Shown piece by piece: positions 1-8,600 of a DNA stretch of 64,000 bases. The DNA comes from an uncultured Collinsella sp. (GTDB taxonomy: Bacteria; Actinomycetota; Coriobacteriia; Coriobacteriales; Coriobacteriaceae). The stretch spans positions 1 to 64,000 of the forward strand of contig CAAEVV010000049.1 in NCBI GenBank assembly GCA_900759565.1. The letters run 5' to 3'. Both the position numbers and the translations under genes were made by a program. Within the stretch, counting starts at the first letter, position 1; each line of letters starts with the position of its first letter. The notes under the pieces were generated by a model that did no database searches, was not told the origin of the DNA, and saw only the letters and a program-made list of their open reading frames with translations.

Positions 1-8
1 AAGATTGA

Positions 9-45
9 AGGGCCTGACCCCGGAGGAGTTCCGGAATCAGGCCCT
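9..45 (-). terminator. Hairpin downstream of the DegV gene
   Basis: GGGCCTGA at 10-17 pairs with TCAGGCCC at 37-44, with an inner CCGGA/TCCGG stem. On the minus strand the hairpin is followed by a moderately T-rich stretch. It lies downstream of the minus-strand DegV gene and may end that transcript. Positions 46-149 hold no gene, only a weaker palindrome at 81-120 (GGGACGCAGTTCAAACG start) that resembles the repeat units at 4486-4720. Confidence 0.4.
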
Positions 46-149
46 CGCGGCCTAGTCGCTATTTAGGGCGTCCAAGATTTGGGACGCAGTTCAAACGTGA
101 GGCGGGCCGTTTTCGTTTGAGCAATCATGCAGCGACGTGATGGGGCAAA

Positions 150-1040
150 TTAATCCACGCGCTTGTCGCCCATAAAGAAGAGCGCCACCGTACCAGGTCC
201 GGTATGCGAGCCAATCAGAGTACCGATGTCATTGATCTCAATCTTGCCTTTAAACTGCGGAACCTGTTCCTCAATCAGCGCCGCAACTGCCTCGGCATCC
301 TCGCGGCACGCCGAGTGCGACATGATGCACTTACCCGAATAATCCGCACCGTCCAGCACGTGTGCCATCATGGTCTTAGCCATCTCGGAAATCGCGCGCT
401 TCTTGGTGCGAATCTTCTCACGTGGCGACAGCCCACCTTCGCAATCGACCGTCATAAGCGGGCAAATCTTAAGCGCCGTGCCGATAATCGCGCTCGCGGC
501 CGAAATGCGACCGCCGCGCAGGTAGCTCGACAGATCGGTCGAGAAGAACCAGTGGTGAAGGTTGAGTTTATGCTCCTCAATCCAAGCGGCCGTCTCGTCG
601 AGCGAAGCGCCGCTATCGCGAACGTCGGCGGCACATTCCGCCAGCAGACCAAAGCCCGAAGACGCCGCCAACGAATCGATGACGCGCACCTTGCCGCCCT
701 GAGGATAGCGATCCGCGAGCATCTGTGCCGCAACGCAGGCCGATCCATACGTGCCCGAAATACCCGACGACAACGCCAGGTGCAGCACGTCTTTACCCTC
801 GGCAACAAACGGCTCCCAAAACTCCTCGTACTCACCCACGCTCACCTGAGACGTCTTGGGCATGGCGCCCGCGGCAATCTGGGCAAAAAACTCGTCCGGC
901 GTAATCGACTGATACAGATCGTCCGCATGGACAACGCCATCAATCTCGTAATGAAAACACACGACAGGGATATTGCGCGACGCAAAGAACTCACGGGTTC
1001 GGTCGGCGGCAGATTCACAGGTCAGGACAAAATCACTCAT
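150..1040 (-). CDS. DegV family fatty-acid-binding protein
   Basis: A 296-residue DegV (PF02645) protein of normal family length. Proteins of this family bind a single fatty acid, and the FakB members present it to fatty acid kinase FakA for phosphorylation on the way to phospholipid. Visible hallmarks are the N-terminal DSxAD-like opening (ESAAD, about residues 9-13), TSQVS near 63-67, the SSGISGTYGSA loop at 91-101, YLRGGRIS near 170 and the C-terminal GSHTGPGTVALFF loop. These are the lipid-headgroup-binding segments of the fold. The start ATG lies at 1040 with GGAGCC-like purines upstream. No fakA is present in the window, so the kinase partner must be elsewhere. The family call is secure; which fatty acid it carries cannot be read from sequence. 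Confidence 0.93.
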   Translation of the reverse strand: MSDFVLTCESAADRTREFFASRNIPVVCFHYEIDGVVHADDLYQSITPDEFFAQIAAGAMPKTSQVSVGEYEEFWEPFVAEGKDVLHLALSSGISGTYGSACVAAQMLADRYPQGGKVRVIDSLAASSGFGLLAECAADVRDSGASLDETAAWIEEHKLNLHHWFFSTDLSSYLRGGRISAASAIIGTALKICPLMTVDCEGGLSPREKIRTKKRAISEMAKTMMAHVLDGADYSGKCIMSHSACREDAEAVAALIEEQVPQFKGKIEINDIGTLIGSHTGPGTVALFFMGDKRVD

Positions 1041-1302
1041 ATGAGGCTCCTTAAGTATTGCTGCGCAAATTATCGCACAGCAAGCCTAAATACGATACAA
1101 ACGTCCACTATTTACCAATTCGAACCATTTGCATTGAATATCTTTACCACCATCGTCTCCACCGACCCCACGCATGAATATCTGAGAAATCACCCCCTTC
1201 GTCTCCACCCAACCGACACATCAACCTCAACTAAATCGATTTACCAAACCGTTCAGCCGACAATTCAGCCGCCGGCGCAAAATCGAAACAAAGCCGGCGC
1301 AT

Positions 1303-1332
1303 ACTGATAAACGTTTGACGCTGTTTATCAGT
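1303..1332. promoter_or_regulatory. Perfect 10-bp inverted repeat upstream of fbp
   Basis: ACTGATAAAC (1303-1312) and GTTTATCAGT (1323-1332) are perfect inverted arms separated by 10 bases, 27 bases upstream of the fbp start codon. The spacing suits either a dimeric repressor operator or an mRNA leader hairpin. The rest of the 1041-1359 gap is AT-richer and pyrimidine-rich; a direct repeat of GCCGGCGC lies at about 1272 and 1293. No gene is seen there. Confidence 0.5.
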
Positions 1333-1359
1333 TTTACCAACCATATCGGAAGGTGTTTC

Positions 1360-3276
1360 ATGGTCGCATTCGATCGCAACCCGCAAGACTTTAAGTATCT
1401 GCGTCTGCTGTCGAGACAATTTCCCACCGAGCAATCCGCGTTTACCGAGATTATCAATCTCTCGGCCATTCTCAACCTGCCCAAAGGCACCGAGCATTTT
1501 ATGAGCGACGTGCACGGCGAGTACGAAGCCTTTATGCACATCCTCAACAACTGCTCGGGCGTCGTGCGCGAACATGTCGACGAGATCTTTGGCGACACGC
1601 TCTCCTTTGACGAAAAGGGTGAGCTGTGCACGCTCATCTACTATCCGCGCGAGAAGATCGAGCTGGTCCGCAGCCAGCACGAGGACTCCCCCACCTGGTA
1701 CAAGACCATGCTCGACCAGCTCATTGTGGTTGCCCGCTCCCTTTCGAGCCGCTATACGCGCTCCAAGGTACGTAAGGCCATCCCGCGCGATTACGCCTAC
1801 ATCATCGACGAGTTGCTGCACACGCATCCAGACGAGAACAACTATCGTGTGCGTTATCACGAGCGCATCGTGGAGTCCATCCTAGAGACCGCAAGCGCCG
1901 ACGACTTTATCGAGTCACTCGCCTCGCTCATCAAGCGCCTGGCCGTCGACCACCTGCACCTGGTGGGCGATATCTTCGACCGTGGCGGCGGCGCTGCCAA
2001 GATTATGGACCGCCTGCTCACCTACCATTCGCTCGACATCCAGTGGGGCAACCACGACCTGCTGTGGATGGGCGCTGCGGCCGGTGAGCCCGCCTCCATC
2101 GCCACGGTGCTGCGCAACAACCTGCGCTACGACAATTACGAGATCCTCGAGAACGACTACGGTATCTCGCTGCGCGAGCTCGTCGCCTTTGCCGATGCCA
2201 CCTACACCGCCGGTGAGTCCATCACCCCGCTGATCAAGGCCATCAACGTGCTGCTCTTTAAGCTCGAGGGTCAGATTATCCAGCGTCATCCCGAGTTCGA
2301 CATGACCGACCGCCTGCTGCTCGACAAGATCGACCACGACACCGGCACGGTCACGCTCGCCGACGGCAGCGTATGGCCGCTCACGACCAACGACTTCCCC
2401 ACCGTCGACCCGACGGACCCCTACACGCTCACGCCCCAGGAGCAACACATCATCGACAAACTCGTGTCCGAGTTTGTCACCGCCGATCATCTGCATCGCC
2501 ATATCGATTTCCTCTACACCCACGGCTCGATGTACAAGGTCACCAACGGCAACCTGCTGTTCCATGGCTGCGTGCCGCTCAACGAGGATGGTACCTTTAG
2601 CAGCATGAACTGCCTGGGCACCTGGCACGCAGGCCGCGATTATCTCGATTTTTGCGACCGCATCGCCCGCCGCGCCTGGCGCGTGGGCGACCGCGACGCC
2701 CTCGACTGGATGTGGTACCTGTGGATCGGCTTTAACTCACCCGCCAGCGGACGCCTGGTGCGTACCTTTGAGCGCGCCTATATCGCCGATAAGAGCACCT
2801 GGGTCGAGCCAATGGATCCGTACTTTACGCTTACCAAGTCGCCCTCGGTCTGCGACGACATCATGCGCGAGTTCGGCGTTGCCCCCATGGCATGTTCACC
2901 GACCGGCCACATCATCAACGGCCACACACCCGTTAAAACCACCAAGGGCGAGCAGCCCATCCGCGCCGAGGGCAAGCTGCTGGTCATCGATGGCGGTTTC
3001 TGTCGCGCCTATCATCCCAAAACGGGTATCGCCGGCTACACGCTTATCTCCAGTTCTCGCGGATGTCGCCTTAAGTCGCACCAAGCCTTTACCACGGTTG
3101 CCGAGGCACTTACCCGCAATGTCGACATCGAGAGCGAGACCAACCGTTTTGACCAGGCCGACCGTCGCCGAATGGTCAGTGATACCGATACTGGCGCCAA
3201 GATACGCAGCCAGATCCAGGACCTGCGCCAGCTGCTCGATGCATATAGAAACGGTGCTATCGAGGAGCGCGCCTAG
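1360..3276 (+). CDS. fbp: Fructose-1,6-bisphosphatase, class III
   Basis: Hydrolyses fructose-1,6-bisphosphate to fructose-6-phosphate in gluconeogenesis (cytosol, metal-dependent). The 638-residue length fits the class III family (PF06874), which is typical of Firmicutes and some Actinobacteria and unrelated to class I enzymes. The metallophosphoesterase core is visible: MSDVHGEYEAF near residues 48-58 (Asp and His metal ligands), VGDIFDRGG near 203-211, WGNHD near 228-232 and the C-terminal NGHTP near 520. The start at 1360 is chosen because GGAAGG sits 7-11 bases upstream; an in-frame TTG at 1315 has no such site and would overlap the inverted repeat at 1303-1332. The next gene, a GtrA protein, begins 78 bases downstream on the same strand. 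Confidence 0.96.
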   Translation: MVAFDRNPQDFKYLRLLSRQFPTEQSAFTEIINLSAILNLPKGTEHFMSDVHGEYEAFMHILNNCSGVVREHVDEIFGDTLSFDEKGELCTLIYYPREKIELVRSQHEDSPTWYKTMLDQLIVVARSLSSRYTRSKVRKAIPRDYAYIIDELLHTHPDENNYRVRYHERIVESILETASADDFIESLASLIKRLAVDHLHLVGDIFDRGGGAAKIMDRLLTYHSLDIQWGNHDLLWMGAAAGEPASIATVLRNNLRYDNYEILENDYGISLRELVAFADATYTAGESITPLIKAINVLLFKLEGQIIQRHPEFDMTDRLLLDKIDHDTGTVTLADGSVWPLTTNDFPTVDPTDPYTLTPQEQHIIDKLVSEFVTADHLHRHIDFLYTHGSMYKVTNGNLLFHGCVPLNEDGTFSSMNCLGTWHAGRDYLDFCDRIARRAWRVGDRDALDWMWYLWIGFNSPASGRLVRTFERAYIADKSTWVEPMDPYFTLTKSPSVCDDIMREFGVAPMACSPTGHIINGHTPVKTTKGEQPIRAEGKLLVIDGGFCRAYHPKTGIAGYTLISSSRGCRLKSHQAFTTVAEALTRNVDIESETNRFDQADRRRMVSDTDTGAKIRSQIQDLRQLLDAYRNGAIEERA

Positions 3277-3354
3277 CCCCGCCTGCGGGGATTGGCTAAA
3301 CTTGCTGAGTTCGTCATCCCCGCGGCGCTCCGGCGCCACCCTAAGGCAGGTACC

Positions 3355-3750
3355 ATGCAAAAGCTCCTTGCGCAGATCATGAAGTTTGGCGTCGTCGGCG
3401 TCGTCGCCACGGTCATCGACTTTGGCATCATGAATCTGCTCCACTACGGCCTGGGCCTTAACATCCTGATCGCCAATACCAGCGGCTTTATCGTCTCGCT
3501 CATCTTTAACTACGTCGCGAGCATGAAGTACGTGTTTGCGCACAAGGAGGGCATGAGCCGCCGCCGCGAGTTCATCATCTTTGTCGTGCTGTCCGTGATC
3601 GGCTTGGCGCTCAACGACGGTATCGTGCTGGCCCTCAACGCCGGCCTGGGGCTCGAGGCCAATATCGCCAAGATTTGCGCCACCGCGCTGGTCATGGTCT
3701 ACAACTTTGTGACCCGAAAGATCTTCCTGGAGGGCGAGGAGACCAAGTAG
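3355..3750 (+). CDS. GtrA family membrane protein (copy 1)
   Basis: A 131-residue integral membrane protein of the GtrA family (PF04138) with about four hydrophobic helices. GtrA-like proteins are thought to move polyprenyl-phosphate-linked sugars across the membrane for glycan or teichoic-acid decoration. The family signature is the central loop NYVASMKYVFAHKEGMS, matching the NYxxSxKYVF pattern. The ATG at 3355 follows AAGGCAGG; an upstream in-frame TTG at 3292 is less likely. It is closely related to the next gene (3970-4377): both share the MKYVF-x-H-x-EGMSR segment, so the pair looks like a tandem duplication. No glycosyltransferase partner is adjacent, so the sugar substrate is unknown. 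Confidence 0.88.
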   Translation: MQKLLAQIMKFGVVGVVATVIDFGIMNLLHYGLGLNILIANTSGFIVSLIFNYVASMKYVFAHKEGMSRRREFIIFVVLSVIGLALNDGIVLALNAGLGLEANIAKICATALVMVYNFVTRKIFLEGEETK

Positions 3751-3774
3751 CTCGGCCTCCTCGTTGCACTACGG

Positions 3775-3827
3775 GGCCCACGGACAACGTGCGTCGAGCG
3801 CTGCGTTGTTCGTGGGCCTTGCTCGTT
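3775..3827 (+). terminator. Intrinsic terminator after gtrA copy 1
   Basis: GGCCCACGGACAACG (3775-3789) pairs with CGTTGTTCGTGGGCC (3804-3818), one mismatch, followed by TTGCTCGTTT. It separates the fbp/gtrA-1 transcript from gtrA-2. Confidence 0.75.
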
Positions 3828-3969
3828 TACGGAAGGATTTACGACGTTTGCGGATTGTCTCTTGCAAATTTGACGAGTTCGTATAGTTCTTGGCAAAGCC
3901 CTTACGTTTTCCATGCAAAAGCTCTAAAGTATCCTCTGCTCGATTCGTCAATGCATTGGATGTGATTAC

Positions 3970-4377
3970 GTGCGCAAGGCACTGGCACAACCTCATACCA
4001 AGCAGTTCCTCAAGTTCGCTGTCGTGGGACTTATCTCCTTTGGCATCGACTGGGGCATGCTCATTGCGCTCGTCGAGCTGTTCCACCTCGACTTTTTGAT
4101 GAGCACCACGATCTCGTTTATCACGTCCGTCGTGGTTAACTACTGGCTCAGCATGAAGTACGTGTTCGACCACCGCGAGGGCATGAGCCGCAAGCGCGAG
4201 TTCACGATCTTCACCATCCTGTCGGTGATTGGTCTGGGCCTCAACGACCTGTACATGTTTGTGGGCGTCACGTTTTTGAGCATCGGCTACCAGGCCATGA
4301 AGGCCATCGCCACGTTCCTGGTCACCTGGTACAACTACTTTAGCCGCCGCTTCTTCCTCGAGGGCGCGCAGTCGTAG
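3970..4377 (+). CDS. GtrA family membrane protein (copy 2)
   Basis: A 135-residue four-helix membrane protein of the GtrA family, paralogous to the gene at 3355-3750. The signature NYWLSMKYVFDHREGMSR is present, and both proteins end in a (R/S)RxFLEG tail. The start is a GTG at 3970; no good ribosome-binding site precedes it, and an upstream ATG at 3952 is out of frame. It is separated from copy 1 by its own terminator (3775-3827) and is followed by a strong terminator, so it is probably transcribed on its own. The likely role is transport of a lipid-linked sugar; the substrate is unknown. Confidence 0.88.
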   Translation: MRKALAQPHTKQFLKFAVVGLISFGIDWGMLIALVELFHLDFLMSTTISFITSVVVNYWLSMKYVFDHREGMSRKREFTIFTILSVIGLGLNDLYMFVGVTFLSIGYQAMKAIATFLVTWYNYFSRRFFLEGAQS

Positions 4378-4403
4378 TCGATTCGCTATTTGCTTGAATG
4401 TAT

Positions 4404-4438
4404 AACCGGTTGGAATTCCCGTTCCAACCGGTTTTTTG
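4404..4438 (+). terminator. Strong intrinsic terminator after gtrA copy 2
   Basis: AACCGGTTGGAA (4404-4415) pairs perfectly with TTCCAACCGGTT (4422-4433), loop TTCCCG, followed by a run of six T. Confidence 0.93.
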
Positions 4439-4485
4439 TTTGCAGAGCCTGCCGAGGAAAGCGTACGAGGCGGGCTACAACGTCG

Positions 4486-4720
4486 GAATGGGACGCAGTT
4501 TCCCCAAGGGCGCCGTTCCGGAAACTGCATCCCAGATTGCAGCCTCAGAATGGGATGCAGCTTCCGCAACGCCGTCCTAGCGGAAACTGTGTCCCGGAAT
4601 CAGTCAGCAGAACGGGATGTGCTTTCCCAATGGATGCTGATGCGGAAACCGTGTCTCGGAATTCGCCTTCAGAGTGGGATGCATTTTCCGGTTGAGCCTC
4701 GATTGGGAACCCCATCCCAT
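4486..4720. repeat. Four tandem 62-bp palindromic units
   Basis: Four imperfect copies of a 62-bp unit begin with GGGA at 4490, 4552, 4614 and 4676, exactly 62 bases apart. Each opens with a left arm like GGGATGCAGTTTCC. After about 15 variable bases it closes with an inverted arm like GGAAACTGCATCCC, so each unit can fold into a hairpin. Arms co-vary (for example CTTCCG with CGGAAAC), while the loops and joints differ. The block fills the space between two convergent transcription units. It looks like a REP/BIME-type extragenic array; short open frames through it are by-products of the repeat. Confidence 0.85.
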
Positions 4721-4727
4721 CCGTATT

Positions 4728-4767
4728 AAAAACGGGCGGCTCGGATGTTGGTCCGAACCGCCCGTTT
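4728..4767 (-). terminator. Terminator of the DUF4430 operon
   Basis: AAACGGGCGGCTCGGA (from about 4730) pairs with TCCGAACCGCCCGTTT (to about 4766), one mismatch, loop TGTTGG. On the minus strand it is followed by TTTTTAATAC, so it ends the minus-strand operon of genes 4788-5693 and 5694-12902. Confidence 0.88.
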
Positions 4768-4787
4768 GGCGCGTTATTTCGAGGCAT

Positions 4788-5693
4788 TTAGCCCGTTACG
4801 TAATACCAAACGACGTTGTCGCCATTGGAGAGAACGTAGTTACTGCAGGCCGTCATGGGCGCTGTGCCGTTAACGGAGTACATCCAGCCGCTCTTGGCGC
4901 CGTGCTCCATCTCGGCTAGGCCGCCGATAGCGGCGACATACGTGCCGTACGACGTGCCGCGCGCATTCACGGAAAGGCCCAGAGCGCACAGGGCATCGTA
5001 GACCGTAGCACCCTCGTTAAAGGTGAAGGTACCACTAGAAGACACAGGATTGCCCACGGCGCTCGATGTGACCGAGACCGTTACCGTGACGCAGCCAGGC
5101 TGCTGCGAGCCGTCCTGATTGCCCGCAGAGGCGCCACCACTGTTGGATGCAGACCCACCGCCGGACGCCGAGCCGCTGCTCAAAGAAGAGCTCAATCCAC
5201 CGGCGGATTCGGAGCCCTGTCCGGCAGACGTGTTGCTGGACTTCTTGCCGCCCTTGCCTTCGGACTTCTTCTCCTTCGAATCCTTGTCAGACTTCTTGTC
5301 CGAAGATTCAGACTTGTCCTTGGAATCAGATCCATCCGAATCCTTCGACCCGTCCTTCGCATTGTCCGAAGATTTGGAGTCCTTGGACGCGGCCTTACCC
5401 GAAGCGGTAGTCGAACCGGAAACCGACGCATCCTTGGCAACGACGCTCTCCCCCGTCACAGCCCGCGCAATCCAGTCGATGGACCATGCACTGCCGGCAG
5501 AGGGGTAGACAAAACCCAGCGACACAACGATCAAGACGATGCAGACGGCTGTCAGAACACCAACAAGTGCCTTGCGCCGAGGGGCGGACGCCGCCGAAGC
5601 GGCGTCCTTTTTCTTTGCATCGTCAAGCTGAATGAACGACGAGTCGGGCTGCTTGGACTCGGCGTACTGAGGCTTATTGGACACAGCCCTCAC
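4788..5693 (-). CDS. Membrane-anchored DUF4430 (transcobalamin C-terminal-like) protein
   Basis: A 301-residue protein with a short cytoplasmic N-terminus and one membrane helix at about residues 42-64. A long low-complexity linker rich in Lys, Ser, Asp and Gly follows (about 75-195), then a C-terminal DUF4430 domain (about 200-301). That domain carries the hallmark segments GATVYDALCALG, SGWMYSVNG and DNVVWYYV. DUF4430 is the fold of the C-terminal beta domain of eukaryotic transcobalamin and intrinsic factor, where it helps clasp vitamin B12. The GTG start at 5693 abuts the stop codon of the giant surface protein (TAG at 5694-5696), so the two genes are co-transcribed and probably translationally coupled. 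A second in-frame GTG at 5684 is an alternative. Both genes lie behind a cobalamin riboswitch, which supports a role in extracellular B12 binding; direct binding is inferred. Confidence 0.85.
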   Translation of the reverse strand: MRAVSNKPQYAESKQPDSSFIQLDDAKKKDAASAASAPRRKALVGVLTAVCIVLIVVSLGFVYPSAGSAWSIDWIARAVTGESVVAKDASVSGSTTASGKAASKDSKSSDNAKDGSKDSDGSDSKDKSESSDKKSDKDSKEKKSEGKGGKKSSNTSAGQGSESAGGLSSSLSSGSASGGGSASNSGGASAGNQDGSQQPGCVTVTVSVTSSAVGNPVSSSGTFTFNEGATVYDALCALGLSVNARGTSYGTYVAAIGGLAEMEHGAKSGWMYSVNGTAPMTACSNYVLSNGDNVVWYYVTG

Positions 5694-8600
5694 CTACCGA
5701 CGCTTGGTGAATACGAACACGCCGATGACGGCAAGACCGATCACGCCAGCCGCAACGCCGACGATGGCAAGCGGATTGAAGCCAGACTGCTGCGCGGGAG
5801 CCTCAGCGGACTTCTTAGCGGTAGTCGTGGCGGCCGCGCCCGTATCCGACTTGGAGCCGGACTTGCTGGACTTCTTATCAGACTTCTTGCTGTCCTTCTT
5901 GTCGGACTTGTCGGAATCCTTCTTGGAATCCTTGCCGCCCTTGGTCTCGGTCTTGGTCGTGGTGGACACCGGCTTTTGGCCCGGAGCAACAGCACCGCCA
6001 GTCTGCTGGCCGTTTGTGCCGTTACCGGAGCCAGAACCAGCACCGGCATTACCCGAGCCGCCGTTGGATCCGCCATTGCCACCGTTGGAACCAGAGTCGC
6101 CATTGCCGCCAGGGTTAACGGCATTCTTGGTCCACTTAGCATACAGCGTCATATCAGCCGTCACCGCAGCGTCAAATTTGTACGCTTCCGTGCAAGCCTC
6201 ATCGGTATACCAGCCAGCGAAGGTATAACCTTCGCGCGTCGGATCCGCCGGCTTGGCGATAGAGCCGTTGGCAGCCGTGGTCTGGAAATCGACCTTGGAC
6301 CCCTCGCCAGCGCTAAACGAAACCTTAACGCCAGCATTCAGCTTGAACAGCGTGCCAGAGTCGTTGATGTAGTACAAGTTGCCCTGGGCATCACAAGCGA
6401 TAGGCGAGTCACAGAAGTTGTAGTGGCCCGTTGCGCTAAACACACCAGAAGCCTCAGCGTCACCCAACTTGTAGCGATATACGCCACCGCCCGAGGTGTA
6501 GTTAACGTAATCAGGGCTCTCGCCGTAGTTAACCGTGAAGTAGACATACGCGTCTTCGCCCTGGACACTCACCAGCGGAGCGCCCTTGATGCCACCTGTA
6601 GGAAGCGCAGAGCCATCGGCAGACGAAACCAGCGTCTTGGCAAAGTCGTTGGCCGGATCAACAATCGCTAGCGCAGAGCCGCCAGCAACCTCGCCGCCAA
6701 CAATCAGCTTGCCATCATACGTCGTAGGCACACACGCGCAGCCGGTAAGGCCAAGGTCAACTACGCGCTCCTCGGTAATACGCGAAGCGGCATCCGCATC
6801 GCGTGAGTCGCCATCAGAAATCGCCAACACGTGCAGCTTGCCGTCGCGCGAGATCAGATAGGCATGGCTGCCATCATCCGAAAGCACGCAGGTGGAGTTG
6901 ACAATCGCTCCAACCGAAACGCTGCCGAGCACATCACCCGTTGACTTGCTGAGCATCTCGACGGTACCAGCACTGGTGGGAACCAAGACATAGTCATCGC
7001 CCACCGTCGCGCCTGTCCAGTAATAGCCCTCATCAGCATTAACATGCTGCCAAGAAACAGCGCCGGTCAGGATATTAATACGCGTCAGATGACCGTTATT
7101 GTACGTACTCGTTCCATAGTCGACATCAACGGTGCCGACATAGAGGTAATTGCCATCAACCGTCAGCTGAGAATTCGACTGGGCAATCTCGCTCACAGAG
7201 TCAGTGACCCAAACCGTTGTGAGCGCGTCAGCCGTCAGGGCCTGGACCGCACCGCCGTCAAGCGGAACGATAACCAAACCGTTCGCATAAATCGGGCGCG
7301 AGGTGTAACCGACCGCTTTCTTAAGATTCGACTCGGCAAGGACCTTGCCCGACTCGGCGTCAATCTTTAGCAGACGCTTGTTGACGGCAAGATACACGTT
7401 GCCGTTCACGACGATAGGTTCACTCGCGTTGGGATACGCCGAACCAGAATACGCCTTCCAATCGAACGTCCAAGAGCTCGCTAGCGCGCCCGTAGGCGTC
7501 GAAACGTTCTCGACCGCCGCATTGGACTTGCCATCCCAATCGGACTTCCAACCGGACGGACGCGGGGCGCTCGGATTGACGACGACCTCGTCGGGATTGG
7601 GAACCATATCGCCAGCAGCATAAGCCCAGACGATCGTGTCGCCCGATTTGACAACGTAGTCACTATCGAGCTGAGATCCGGGAACACCGTTAACAAAGTA
7701 CGACCAAGCGCCGGCCAACTTAGTGCCGTCAAGCGGAGAGACAAGGCTGTGAACGCCCCAATAGCCCAGCTGATCGTACATCTCGGACTTGATGCCCAAG
7801 GCATCGAAGTAGGCGGCAGTGGCGTCCTTGATCGTCGTGCCCCCAACAAACACCTGCTTCGAAGGATCGGTCCAGCGCTGTGCCTTATCGTCCTTCTTGC
7901 CGATGATCTCCATCGAGACAGAAACCTGACCGGGCATGGTGCCATCGGAACCATAGACCCAGGCAATCTCATCGCCGGCCTTGAGCGTGTAGTTGCCGGC
8001 GCCGACATTGGCCATCTTGCCGTTAACGAAGAACTGCCAGGACTTCCAGGTGCTTTCGTTAACCTGTACGGTCGAAAGTGTCACGTTCTTATTGAACGGG
8101 GAAGTCAGCGAATTGAGGAACCAACCATACGAACCGGTTTGGACGTCGGCGCCAATACCGGCCTGCTTAAAGACCTGCTCGGAAAGAGCGGCGGCAGTTG
8201 CGCCCTCTTCCACCAGCGAGGTCGTAGGTTGCGCCCACGTCTGCTGAGCACCTGAAGCGTCCCGGCCGATAACGGTGCAGCTTACGGAAAGCCGGTCGGT
8301 GGGCGCAGCGTCACCGTACTTCGAGTAGCACCAGACGACAGAGTCGCCCGCCTCGAGCTTGTGGTTGCCAGCGCCCACCGATGCAGCGACGCCGTTGATG
8401 AACAGCTGCCAATAGGCGCCCGTAGCATGGTCGTATGCAAGAGTACGATTCGGCTCGAAAGGCGACGTAATGGAATTGAGCACCCAGCCCCAAGAGCCGT
8501 TGGGGTCATAGTCGGCCTTGAGGCCGGCCTGCTTAAAGAGCTCCTCGGAAAGATCGGCGGCAGTCGAGCCGTTCTTAAGCGTGTACTGCGAAGCGGCAGC

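Noticed and set aside
4390..4729. Short open frames across the 62-bp repeats as genes
   Set aside because: They exist in several frames at once, follow the repeat period and have no ribosome-binding site; they are by-products of the repeat.
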